A stretch of 64,000 bases of DNA, taken from Bacteroidales bacterium UBA4179 (GTDB lineage: Bacteria > Bacteroidota > Bacteroidia > Bacteroidales > Dysgonomonadaceae). Positions 7,621-15,753 of the stretch are shown piece after piece. Under the pieces are notes generated by a model. That model was not told where the DNA came from, did not search any database, and saw only the letters and a list, made by a program, of their open reading frames with translations. Location: assembly GCA_002381125.1 (NCBI GenBank), contig DFUT01000009.1, positions 1 through 64,000 on the forward strand, read 5' to 3'. The position numbers and the translations under genes were made by a program. How positions within the stretch are numbered: position 1 is the first letter of the stretch; every line of letters starts with the position of its first letter.

Positions 7621-10056
7621 TTATACAGGATCCACATCATAGTTTAATACCACGTACCTGAATTCCCGTTTTTCTCGCATCCGCTGTTCTGTTTGGCGGA
7701 TACATTTTCTTATGAACGAGGCTGACAGATTATTTTCCGTTTTAAGCAGAATTTCACGGATATGATACGATCGGATTTTGCTTATAACCGGTTTGTTCGG
7801 CCCAAGTAGTATATTGTCTTGAAGTAAGCTGCGCAACATGTCGGCAAAATAATGCGAAGCGGCTTCGGCTCTTTGTTCGTTTTTGTCTTTCAATTCAATT
7901 GAAATCAACCGGTAAAATGGAGGATATTTAAAAATTTTTCGTTCTGCCAATTGCATGTTATAAAACCCCTCATAGTCGTTTTCGACAATAAATCGGTAAA
8001 TGGGCAGTTCGGGCTGCGTGGTTTGAATGATAACCGTTCCACGCTTGTTGCGCCTCCCGGCACGTCCACTTGCCTGCATCATGAGTTGAAATCCGCGTTC
8101 ATGTGAACGGAAATCCGGATAATTCAACAAGCTATCGGCCGCGATAATTCCTACCACACTTACATTATCGAAGTCCAACCCTTTCGAAACCATTTGAGTG
8201 CCTACCAATATCCGAATCTTTTTATTTTGAAAATCGGAAATGATTCGTTCATATGCGTTTTTCCCGTGGGTAGTATCGGTGTCCATGCGAGCAACCTTTG
8301 TTCCTGGAAAAAGACGCGACACTTCTTCTTCAACCTGTTCCGTTCCTTGTCCTATGAATTCCAAGCTTTTTTCGTGACATGCGGGACATTCTTCCGGCTT
8401 AGGATAAGCCCTATTGCAGTAGTGGCACACCAATTCGTTTCGGTATTTATGGTAGGTGAGCGTTACATCACAATGCCTACATTTGGGAGTCCATGCGCAA
8501 AGTTTACATTCTATTCTTGGGGCAAATCCTCTTCGGTTGCGAAAGAGAATAACCTGTTCTTCATTATCCAGTGCTTGTTGAATATGGTCGATAAGGTTGG
8601 GAGATAAGATGGATTTCATTTTCTTTTTTCGTCGCAGTTCCTTGGTGTTCTCGATAATGATTTTCGGCATAAGCACCTCTTCGAAACGTTTTGTTAGTGT
8701 AGCAAGGGCATATTTGCCTTTTTTTGCGTTATAAAACGATTCAATAGCGGGAGTGGCGGATCCCAACAATGTTTTTGCCCCCATTAAATGGGCTAGCACG
8801 ATTGCCGTGTCGCGGGCGTGATAACGTGGTGCAATTTGCTGTTGTTTGTAACTGCTTTCATGTTCTTCGTCCACAATGATCAGTCCCAATCGGGCAAAAG
8901 GCAGGAATAAGGAAGAACGTACGCCGATAATGATTTCGTACGGATTGTCCGATAGCATTTTATGCCAAATTTCAGTGCGTTCGTTATCATTTATTTTCGA
9001 ATGATAAATACCCAATTTATTTCCGAATACGGCTTGTAGTCGTTGAGTGAGTTGGGTGGTAAGTGCAATTTCGGGCACAAGATAGAGGGTTTGTTTCCCT
9101 TCCTGAAGCATCTTTTCGATAAGATGAATGTAGATCTCGGTTTTTCCGCTCGATGTAACGCCATGAAGCAAACAGGTGTTTTTATCGGCAAAACCGTTGC
9201 ATATCTCGTCGAATGCTTGTTGTTGATGTTCGCTTAAAGGGAACGGTTTTCGGGAAGCTTCTACTTCCGAAGCAATTCGACTTACTTCTTTGGAAAATTG
9301 GCGTAAAATGTTTTTTTCGATCAATCCGTTGAGAACGGCGGGAGAGGTTTTTGTTTCTTTGAGTATTTCTTCTCGACTTATATACGGCGTATTTTTTTGC
9401 GAAAGCAGAGAAATTATTTGTTCGTAAAGCGCTTTTTGTTTCTTTGCTCTGCCGATAAGTTCAGGAATGTTTTTTTGGTCTATTTCGGGATTAAGGGAAA
9501 TGATTTTTTCGGTTTTTGGTTTGTATTTGCGCTCGATGGTTTCGTAGGTGGTGATAATTCCCTTCTCCGTTAGTCTATAAATGTGAGAAAAAACATTTTT
9601 TATTTTCAGGTTTTTTTCGAGTTCCGCTATTTTTGCTTCCCCTTTGTCTTGTAAATAGGTTGTTATTTTTTTCTCTGTTGGAGTAAGGGGGAAATCATTT
9701 TCTTCCGTGTTTTTCAATTCGACGCAAGTTTCGCTTTCCATTCTGAGTTTAGCGGGTGTTGCCGCTTTATACACATCTCCAAGCGACGATAAATAGTAAA
9801 AAGAAATCCATTCCCATAATTTCAGCTGGTATTCGTTTACGATCGGATGATGGTCTATGAGGGCATAAATTTCTTTTGTTTCTACCGTTTTCGGTTTTTT
9901 TTCATGAATTGCGGCAACCACAGCCGTGTAATATTTTCGTTTTCCGAAAGGCACAATTACCCGATATCCTTTCCCAATCTTATCGCGTATTTTCGTGGGA
10001 ACGGTATAAGTAAACGTGTTGGATAATGGGAGAGGGAGTATTACATCGGCAAACAT
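7621..10056 (-). CDS. priA: Primosomal protein N' (replication restart helicase)
   Basis: PriA recognises stalled forks and reloads the replisome. The 811-residue protein shows the N-terminal 3'-end-binding domain (MFADVILPLPLSNTFTY), Walker A GVTSSGKTE, the helicase box VDEEHESSYKQQ and LLGSATPAIES. A zinc-binding insertion has eight cysteines (CKLC, CRHC, CHYC, CPAC). Helicase C-terminal motifs MVSKGLDF and ASGRAGRR follow. Length is typical for Bacteroidota, longer than the E. coli protein. It starts 5 bases after the preceding outer-membrane gene and is probably co-transcribed with it. Confidence 0.97.
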   Translation of the reverse strand: MFADVILPLPLSNTFTYTVPTKIRDKIGKGYRVIVPFGKRKYYTAVVAAIHEKKPKTVETKEIYALIDHHPIVNEYQLKLWEWISFYYLSSLGDVYKAATPAKLRMESETCVELKNTEENDFPLTPTEKKITTYLQDKGEAKIAELEKNLKIKNVFSHIYRLTEKGIITTYETIERKYKPKTEKIISLNPEIDQKNIPELIGRAKKQKALYEQIISLLSQKNTPYISREEILKETKTSPAVLNGLIEKNILRQFSKEVSRIASEVEASRKPFPLSEHQQQAFDEICNGFADKNTCLLHGVTSSGKTEIYIHLIEKMLQEGKQTLYLVPEIALTTQLTQRLQAVFGNKLGIYHSKINDNERTEIWHKMLSDNPYEIIIGVRSSLFLPFARLGLIIVDEEHESSYKQQQIAPRYHARDTAIVLAHLMGAKTLLGSATPAIESFYNAKKGKYALATLTKRFEEVLMPKIIIENTKELRRKKKMKSILSPNLIDHIQQALDNEEQVILFRNRRGFAPRIECKLCAWTPKCRHCDVTLTYHKYRNELVCHYCNRAYPKPEECPACHEKSLEFIGQGTEQVEEEVSRLFPGTKVARMDTDTTHGKNAYERIISDFQNKKIRILVGTQMVSKGLDFDNVSVVGIIAADSLLNYPDFRSHERGFQLMMQASGRAGRRNKRGTVIIQTTQPELPIYRFIVENDYEGFYNMQLAERKIFKYPPFYRLISIELKDKNEQRAEAASHYFADMLRSLLQDNILLGPNKPVISKIRSYHIREILLKTENNLSASFIRKCIRQTEQRMREKREFRYVVLNYDVDPV

Positions 10057-10061
10057 TTACG

Positions 10062-10688
10062 TTAGAGGTATATCGAGCCGGTAATCGACCAGCATGTTGT
10101 TTTTCCGTTCAGCGGGTCGCTCCAATCGGGCTTATCGGTTTTGTAATTATCGGTAAGTTTAAAGCCACAATTCACTCCTATCTGAAATATCCTCAGCACT
10201 TCAAATCCCAAGCCGAGATTGGTTCCGGCTTCAAAAGATTTGGCTTTGATATCTTTGGCTGCCTCGTCGAGATCGATTTTTTCTCCCGAAATCAGATAGG
10301 CTGCATAAGGTCCTGCTGTTGCATACATTTTTACCAGATGTAAGCCGATTCCGAATTTAACTTTCAGATTTAAGGGGAGTTTAATATAATGGTTTGTGAT
10401 TTTTTTCGAGACGTTTTCGTCTATCTTTGACACGGTCATTCGATTGTTGGAGTACAAAAGCGAAGCGTCAACACCTACATCGGCCACAAACAAAGGAAGC
10501 ATGGTTTCCATTGAAGGTCCGATGCTGTAATTGGTCATATTCTCCACTTTCAATACGTCGCTTTTGTAAGTCGGATTATTGAGTCCTATATCTCCTCTTA
10601 CGCCAAATCTGATTTGCGAAAATGCCGGCAGGGCAAGTACAGACAAGATGATAATTGTGGTGTTAAAGACTAATTTTTTCATATTCAT
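10062..10688 (-). CDS. Outer-membrane beta-barrel protein (PorT/porin family)
   Basis: A 208-residue secreted protein with an N-terminal signal peptide (hydrophobic stretch at 8-21, likely cut after PAFSQ). The mature part has alternating amphipathic strands typical of the small outer-membrane beta-barrel family in Bacteroidota (FGVRGDIGLNN, VGVDASLLYSNN, GLGFEVLRIFQIGVNCGFKL, final WSITGSIYL). Exact function unknown; such barrels are structural or linked to export. It sits directly upstream of priA, probably a transcriptional rather than functional association. A second Met at residue 3 is an alternative start. Confidence 0.75.
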   Translation of the reverse strand: MNMKKLVFNTTIIILSVLALPAFSQIRFGVRGDIGLNNPTYKSDVLKVENMTNYSIGPSMETMLPLFVADVGVDASLLYSNNRMTVSKIDENVSKKITNHYIKLPLNLKVKFGIGLHLVKMYATAGPYAAYLISGEKIDLDEAAKDIKAKSFEAGTNLGLGFEVLRIFQIGVNCGFKLTDNYKTDKPDWSDPLNGKTTCWSITGSIYL

Positions 10689-10743
10689 CCGGTTTTTAGT
10701 CTGTAAGACATATTTTTCTTACAGTTGGTTGATTTTCTGAAAT

Positions 10744-10775
10744 CAAACTTAATCAATTCATGCATATATAACAAA
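10744..10775 (-). promoter_or_regulatory. Promoter of the barrel protein-priA pair
   Basis: On the minus strand TTTG (10772-10775) is followed by 20 bases and TAAGTTTG (10744-10751), a full Bacteroides-type match 56 bases upstream of the start codon. Confidence 0.65.
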
Positions 10776-10820
10776 ATAGAGCATCAAAAGGATGTTAACG
10801 TAGGCTATTGTTTATTATTT

Positions 10821-10860
10821 TAAAAAAGCATTTCGCTTCTTTCCGAAAGAAACAAAATGC
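10821..10860 (-). terminator. Terminator of the frd/sdh operon
   Basis: On the minus strand GCATTT and AAATGC enclose an inner TTCTTT/AAAGAA pairing, and a run of six T follows. It lies 35 bases after the frdB stop and ends the C-A-B operon. Confidence 0.8.
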
Positions 10861-10894
10861 TCACCAATATGTTTTTTGATTGCGATTCGGTTTG

Positions 10895-11650
10895 TCAATC
10901 TTGGAATTTTGCCTTCAAAAATTCGCGGTTGAGGCGTGCAATGTTGGTGATTGAAATATTTTTAGGGCACTCTACTTCGCATGCGCCGGTATTTGTACAA
11001 TTTCCGAATCCCAATTCGTCCATTTTGGCTACCATAGCTTTGGCTCGTCTGGCCGCTTCGGTTCGTCCTTGTGGCAGAAGCGCCAGGTGGCTTACTTTTG
11101 CCGCAACAAACAACATTGCCGATCCGTTTTTACATGCGGCAACACAAGCTCCACATCCTATGCATGCGGCTGCATCCATTGCGGCTTCTGCTTTGTCTTT
11201 GTTGACGGGAATGGTGTTGGCATCGGGAGACCCTCCCGTGTTGACGGAAATATATCCTCCCGCCTGAATGATTTTATCGAAGGCGGAGCGATCGACCATA
11301 AGGTCTTTGATAACAGGGAATCCGGACGATCGCCAAGGTTCAACGGTGATGGTATCCCCATCGTTGAATTTGCGCATATACAATTGGCAGGTGGTTATCT
11401 CCTCATCCGGACCATGTGGATGACCATTTACGTAAAGACTGCACATTCCGCAAATTCCTTCCCGGCAATCGTGATCGTAAGCAACCGGCTCTTTGCCTTC
11501 GCCGATGAGTTTGTCGTTCAGCATATCGAGCATTTCCAGGAACGAGCTTCCTTGATACACATTATTCAATTCATAGGTCTCAAAAGCACCTTTCTCTTTT
11601 GGTCCTTTCTGACGCCAAATTCTCAGTTTGATATTTATATTTTTATCCAT
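10895..11650 (-). CDS. frdB: Succinate dehydrogenase/fumarate reductase iron-sulfur subunit
   Basis: The electron-transfer subunit between flavoprotein and membrane quinone site. The 251-residue protein has the plant-type [2Fe-2S] motif CREGICGMCSLYVNG, a second cluster motif CIGCGACVAACKNG and a third C-x5-C-x3-CP motif (CTNTGACEVECPK). These are the three clusters expected of the B subunit. It is the last gene of the minus-strand C-A-B operon, 18 bases after the A subunit. In fermentative Bacteroidales the enzyme usually runs as fumarate reductase; sequence alone does not set the direction. Confidence 0.95.
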   Translation of the reverse strand: MDKNINIKLRIWRQKGPKEKGAFETYELNNVYQGSSFLEMLDMLNDKLIGEGKEPVAYDHDCREGICGMCSLYVNGHPHGPDEEITTCQLYMRKFNDGDTITVEPWRSSGFPVIKDLMVDRSAFDKIIQAGGYISVNTGGSPDANTIPVNKDKAEAAMDAAACIGCGACVAACKNGSAMLFVAAKVSHLALLPQGRTEAARRAKAMVAKMDELGFGNCTNTGACEVECPKNISITNIARLNREFLKAKFQD

Positions 11651-11668
11651 AGAGCAATCGTTTTTGTT

Positions 11669-13612
11669 TTATGACTTGTAATTACGTTGTTGAGGAACCA
11701 CGAATTGATAATTTAGAGGTTCTTTGTGCAGAATAGGCTCTTTGTCTTCGCCTTGATATTCCCAGCATGAAACGAAGGAAAATTCTTCGTCGTTGCGAAG
11801 TGCTTCACCGTCCGGTGTTTGATATTCTTCACGGAAATGTCCACCACACGATTCTTCGCGATTAAGAGCATCAAGTGCTATCAGCTCGCCTATCTCAAAG
11901 AAATCGGCAAGTCGAAGCGCTTTTTCGAGTTCGGGATTCACGGTTTCTTCCGATCCTGGAATGCGAACATCTTTCCAAAATTCTTTTTGCAGTGCCTTGA
12001 TTTCTTTACGTGCAAATTTCAATCCTTCCGCATTGCGCGACATGCCTACGTATTCCCACATGATATGCCCCAATTTTTTATGGAAATAGTCGACCGAATG
12101 TTTCCCATTGATACGCATCAGTTTGGCAATACGTTCTTCGATGTTTTTTTCCGCTTCCTCGAATTCGGGGCGATCGGTATCGAATCGCGGTACCTGAATC
12201 TGATCGGCAAGGTAGTTTTGCATGGTATAGGGAAGGATAAAATATCCGTCGGCCAATCCCTGCATCAGTGCCGAAGCTCCCAAACGATTTGCTCCGTGAT
12301 CGGAAAAATTGGCTTCTCCGATGGCAAATAGACCCGGAATGGAAGTCATTAGCTCATAGTCGACCCAAATTCCTCCCATCGTATAATGAATGGCCGGATA
12401 AATCATCATCGGAGTTTCGTACGGATCCTCATTCATGATTTTTTTATACATCTGAAAGAGATTGCCGTATTTTTCTTCGATAACGCTTTTTCCTAAGCGC
12501 TTGATGGCATCCGAAAAATCCAGATACACGGCATATCCCGTCGGGCCCACACCATAACCGGCATCGCATCGTTCTTTGGCTGCACGCGATGCAACGTCGC
12601 GAGGCACGAGATTGCCATAGGCCGGGTAACGGCGCTCCAGATAGTAATCGCGATCTTCTTCTTTGATGTCGGTTGGTTTGAGTTTGCCTGCACGGATGGC
12701 TTCGGCATCTTCTTTTTTCTTCGGCACCCAAATTCGTCCATCGTTTCTGAGCGACTCCGACATAAGGGTGAGTTTCGATTGAAATTCGCCTTGAACGGGG
12801 ATACATGTCGGATGAATTTGGGTCATACACGGATTGGCAAAATAAGCTCCTTTTTTGTAGCATTGCCATGCTGCCGATCCGTTGCAAGACATGGCGTTTG
12901 TAGAAAGGAAATAGGCATTTCCGTAACCGCCCGTTGCAATGACTACGGCATGCGCCGCGTAACGTTCTATTTTCCCCGTAACGAGATTCCTGACAATAAT
13001 TCCCCGAGCGCGACCGTCAATCACGATTAAATCGATCATTTCGCGACGGGTATACAGTTTTACCTGACCTTTATGGATGGCACGGCTCAATGCCGAATAT
13101 GCGCCAACCAGCAATTGTTGTCCTGTTTGACCACGTGCATAAAAGGTTCGCGATACTTGTGCGCCTCCAAACGACCGGTTATCGAGCAATCCCCCGTATT
13201 CGCGTGCAAAGGGTACCCCTTGGGCAACGCATAGATCAATGATATCGTTGGAAATTTCGGCTAAGCGGTAAACATTGGCTTCGCGTGCGCGATAATCGCC
13301 TCCCTTGATGGTGTCGTAAAATAAACGGTAAACGGAGTCGCCATCATTCTGATAATTTTTTGCCGCATTTATTCCTCCTTGTGCTGCAATAGAGTGTGCA
13401 CGACGGGGGGAATCCTGAATGCAGAAATTGAGGACGTTAAATCCGAGTTCGCCTAGCGATGCGGCTGCCGAAGCGCCTGCTAATCCTGTACCTACGACAA
13501 TGATATCGAGATGTCTTTTATTGGCCGGATTCACCAATTTTTGGTGGTCTTTGTAATTTGTCCATTTTTCGGCAAGAGACCCTTCGGGTATTTTTGAATT
13601 TATTTGAGTCAT
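11669..13612 (-). CDS. frdA: Succinate dehydrogenase/fumarate reductase flavoprotein subunit
   Basis: The catalytic subunit that interconverts fumarate and succinate with covalently bound FAD. The 647-residue protein has the dinucleotide-binding motif VVGTGLAGASAAASLGELG, the FAD-attachment region RRAHSIAAQGGINAAKN, the active-site stretch HPTCIPVQGE and the late motif RLGASALMQGLADGYF. Length fits the type-B enzymes (about 640) rather than E. coli SdhA. It lies between the cytochrome b and iron-sulfur subunits on one transcript. Confidence 0.95.
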   Translation of the reverse strand: MTQINSKIPEGSLAEKWTNYKDHQKLVNPANKRHLDIIVVGTGLAGASAAASLGELGFNVLNFCIQDSPRRAHSIAAQGGINAAKNYQNDGDSVYRLFYDTIKGGDYRAREANVYRLAEISNDIIDLCVAQGVPFAREYGGLLDNRSFGGAQVSRTFYARGQTGQQLLVGAYSALSRAIHKGQVKLYTRREMIDLIVIDGRARGIIVRNLVTGKIERYAAHAVVIATGGYGNAYFLSTNAMSCNGSAAWQCYKKGAYFANPCMTQIHPTCIPVQGEFQSKLTLMSESLRNDGRIWVPKKKEDAEAIRAGKLKPTDIKEEDRDYYLERRYPAYGNLVPRDVASRAAKERCDAGYGVGPTGYAVYLDFSDAIKRLGKSVIEEKYGNLFQMYKKIMNEDPYETPMMIYPAIHYTMGGIWVDYELMTSIPGLFAIGEANFSDHGANRLGASALMQGLADGYFILPYTMQNYLADQIQVPRFDTDRPEFEEAEKNIEERIAKLMRINGKHSVDYFHKKLGHIMWEYVGMSRNAEGLKFARKEIKALQKEFWKDVRIPGSEETVNPELEKALRLADFFEIGELIALDALNREESCGGHFREEYQTPDGEALRNDEEFSFVSCWEYQGEDKEPILHKEPLNYQFVVPQQRNYKS

Positions 13613-13666
13613 ATCTGAAAATTTTCGTTTGTAAATTTAAAGTGAAATTAAATGGGAACAGCCCTT

Positions 13667-14323
13667 TCAATAAGCGAAGTAAATGTAAATTGGGATGATT
13701 GAAAAGCCGATCAGAATAAGAGTTGCAAAAATATTCCCGATTACTTGTATGCGTTTCAACCACACCTTGTTGCTCCAACCGATAGTGTGTAGTGCACTCC
13801 AAAAACCATGAGTCAAATGAAACCACAATAGCACGAAAGCGGCAAGATAAACGAGCACAACCCAAATATTTTGGAAGAGTGGAATTATCAGTTCCGATCC
13901 TTTGCTGACGGCCGTAGGGTCGCCAATCAATTCCTTAAACTGCATGTTGAACCATAATTGATACAAATGAAGGATCAAAAAAAGCAGGATGCAGAGGCCC
14001 AGTACAAACATGTTTTTGGAAGACCATTGGGTGGGAGTTTTGCTCGAAGACTCGTAACGCTCCTTGCCACGCGCTTTTCTGTTTTGCAAGGTGAGTATAA
14101 TGGCATAAATGACATGCACGGCAAATCCTGCTGCCAACACAAGTGTTCCGATGACGGCATACCAATTGGCTCCTAAAAACTCGCAAATTTTGTCGTAGGC
14201 TTCCAATGAAAACACCAATGCCAGGTTCATCGACATGTGGAAAAGCAAAAAAAGAATCATAAATAAGCCGGAAATACTCATGACGAATTTGCGGCCAATG
14301 GAAGATTTGATTAACCAACTCAT
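13667..14323 (-). CDS. frdC: Succinate dehydrogenase/fumarate reductase cytochrome b subunit
   Basis: The membrane anchor that exchanges electrons with menaquinone through two hemes. The 218-residue protein has about five hydrophobic helices (near residues 15-35, 57-77, 103-122, 150-172, 192-212) and histidines in or beside them (FHMSMN, HVIYA, LHLYQL, FHLTHGFW), matching the single-subunit type-B anchor. It is the first gene of the operon, followed by frdA after a 54-base gap. A -7 box TACTTTTG (14379-14386, minus) lies 55 bases upstream; no -33 TTTG is seen because the upstream DNA is the transposon scar. Confidence 0.93.
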   Translation of the reverse strand: MSWLIKSSIGRKFVMSISGLFMILFLLFHMSMNLALVFSLEAYDKICEFLGANWYAVIGTLVLAAGFAVHVIYAIILTLQNRKARGKERYESSSKTPTQWSSKNMFVLGLCILLFLILHLYQLWFNMQFKELIGDPTAVSKGSELIIPLFQNIWVVLVYLAAFVLLWFHLTHGFWSALHTIGWSNKVWLKRIQVIGNIFATLILIGFSIIPIYIYFAY

Positions 14324-14378
14324 AGTTTTTTAAATTATGTATTTGTACGTATTGTTTTTTTCGATTTTTATCGCACTG

Positions 14379-14386
14379 CAAAAGTA
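14379..14386 (-). promoter_or_regulatory. -7 element of the frdCAB promoter at the edge of a scar
   Basis: TACTTTTG on the minus strand fits TAnnTTTG and lies 55 bases before frdC. The expected -33 TTTG near 14405-14410 is absent (CCAAG/TCC there). The adjacent DNA is mobile-element debris, so the original upstream half of the promoter may have been replaced. Confidence 0.5.
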
Positions 14387-14483
14387 AACATTTTTAAGTA
14401 TCTTGGAAAGGATTATTTGCAGAAATTTTTCTTTAAAGACGAAAGCCGAAGAAGTTCGGCACGCTCGTCCCCTTGTCCGCCCG

Positions 14484-14519
14484 GTTCGCTCCGTTCGTTC
14501 CGTTCGTTCCGCTCGCTTC
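14484..14519. repeat. 9-base tandem repeat in the scar
   Basis: Units GTTCGCTCC, GTTCGTTCC, GTTCGTTCC and a diverged GCTCGCTTCC follow one another. On the minus strand they read as a Glu-Arg-Thr/Asn run, which creates spurious ORFs in several frames. Confidence 0.85.
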
Positions 14520-14764
14520 CCTGCTGTCCTACTTTTCGCCCTTTCCTTCGCTGCCGATCGACGTCCTTTCCGCACGGCAACCGTCCTGCGGTAATAGACA
14601 AGCAGCCGATCCAATTCGCCGATCAACTCCGCATACCCGGTTTTCCCGTCCAACTCGTCCAGCACGGCCGTCAGTTCGTGCTTGCGCGATTCCGATCCGA
14701 CGCAACGCAGGGCGGGAAGGTGCGATTTCACCTTTGCGGCCGCTTTCGTTACGTACGTATTGTC
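14520..14764 (-). pseudogene. Fragment of an unidentified Bacteroidales gene
   Basis: In an open minus-strand frame the peptide from NTYVTKAAAKVKSHLPALRC to YYRRTVAVRKGRR looks like real protein: an amphipathic helix pattern, a YAELIGELDRLLVYYRR segment and codon choice unlike random DNA. It lacks a plausible start (the frame upstream runs into the IS30 remnant) and decays into the 9-base repeat downstream. It resembles from memory the C-terminal end of DUF6261-type Bacteroidales proteins, but I could not check this. Best read as a 3' gene remnant carried with the scar. Confidence 0.4.
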
Positions 14765-14816
14765 TGCACAAGGCAGAACAAGCCGTTGCCTATGTGACAA
14801 AAGTACGAAAAAATAG

Positions 14817-15222
14817 TTGGGATTAATCCGGGAAGATTGGTCTCCCAAACAAATCAGTGGATATTTAAAGAAACAGGAGAATATAGCTATCTCACACGAA
14901 ACCATTTATAAATGGATTCGCAGGGACAAGCTAAACGGCGGGGAGTTGTATAAGCATTGTCGCCATAAGCTGAAACACCACAAAAGGCCCGTAGGGTCGG
15001 CTAAAAACATACCCAATCGTACGAGTCGTGAAAGGCCACGGGAAGCCGACGGGAGCAGGTTTGGAGACTTCGAGATGGACATGATTATCGGGCCGAATCA
15101 TTCGGAGGCTATACTGACAATAACAGAGCGAAAAACGAATTATTTGATGATAAAGAAATTACCGATCCTTATTGTTCATGGCAAAAAGGAGCAATTGAAA
15201 ACGGGAATAAACTTATTTTAGG
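14817..15222 (+). pseudogene. IS30-family transposase remnant
   Basis: The frame from 14817 reads IREDWSPKQISGYLKK, HETIYKWIRRDK, then DGSRFGDFEMDMIIG and LTITERKTNYLMIKK: the IS30 helix-turn-helix end and the first catalytic-Asp strand. At about 15155 the match jumps to another frame (ITDPYCSWQKGAIENGNKLI), which is the region round the catalytic Glu. Some 60-70 family residues, including the second catalytic Asp, are missing at the jump. The N-terminal DNA-binding domain and the C-terminus are also absent. It cannot make an active transposase. Confidence 0.88.
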
Positions 15223-15417
15223 ACAAGACACACCTTCTCCGCACCAAGTCCGTACCAAGGCTGCACCATCCTCGCTCCATGCTTGCATCAGGCTTGCGTC
15301 ATTCTCGCATAAAGTTCGCTCTGTCCGCACCGCTGTATCCCGCTTCAAATACGGCAAAGAGGCAGGTTTGTTTTACACCGGTCTCACGGAATCCGATGTT
15401 GTTATCCCTGCTTTGAA

Positions 15418-15447
15418 GCGAAGGAAGAGCGAAGGAAGAGCGAAGGA
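15418..15447. repeat. 11-base tandem repeat in the scar
   Basis: GCGAAGGAAGA occurs twice in tandem (15418-15428, 15429-15439) with a partial third copy. Confidence 0.85.
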
Positions 15448-15694
15448 CAACCAATAAAAAGCCCGCAAAACACACTTGTCGAACAAAAATTTCGTCGAGC
15501 CAAATACCCAATACCCGAAAACGGAAGGTATGAGAAAGAAATCCGACATTTGAAAACCGGGTTACATCGAAAACTGAGGATTAAATCGGAATGTAATTTG
15601 CCCAAAAATGAAGTTGGGGTAAATTCGCACTTGCCGGTTGACTCTACAACTCCTTTATTTTTACCTGTCTTTATGTAAATTGAAAATTATCATG

Positions 15695-15702
15695 TAAATT
15701 TG
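15695..15702 (+). promoter_or_regulatory. -7 element upstream of trpS
   Basis: TAAATTTG fits TAnnTTTG and lies 51 bases before the trpS ATG. The -33 position has TTTA rather than TTTG (15670-15673), so the match is partial. Confidence 0.45.
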
Positions 15703-15753
15703 TAGGTTGAAATCAAAAACAGATCTTTCTTTTCGAGATCGAAGCATGAAATT

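Larger units (their letters stand above)
14437..15457. mobile_element. Mosaic transposon scar between frdC and trpS
   Basis: This segment has no intact gene. From left to right it holds: a GC-rich stretch with 9-base tandem repeats; a minus-strand gene fragment (about 14520-14764); an IS30-family transposase remnant (14817-15222) with an internal deletion and frameshift; and an open but start-less tail (to 15457) with 11-base tandem repeats. Base composition differs sharply from the AT-rich flanks. I could not identify inverted terminal repeats or a target duplication. It looks like layered insertions followed by decay. Confidence 0.75.
15223..15753 (+). other. Intergenic tail of the scar and trpS leader
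   Basis: The second IS30 frame continues open to a stop at 15455-15457 but its sequence after KLILG no longer resembles a transposase; it holds FKYGKEAGLFYTGLTESDVV and a Lys/Arg-rich end. I recognise no family. From 15458 to about 15660 I see no gene. The last 90 bases are AT-rich and hold the trpS promoter candidate. Confidence 0.5.

Noticed and set aside
14330..14905. 191-codon minus-strand ORF as a complete gene
   Set aside because: Its N-terminal 45 codons are antisense to the IS30 remnant and its C-terminal part is repeat and frdC leader; only the middle looks like protein.
14484..15447. Tandem repeats in the scar as a CRISPR array
   Set aside because: Units of 9 and 11 bases are directly adjacent without spacers, and no cas genes are present.
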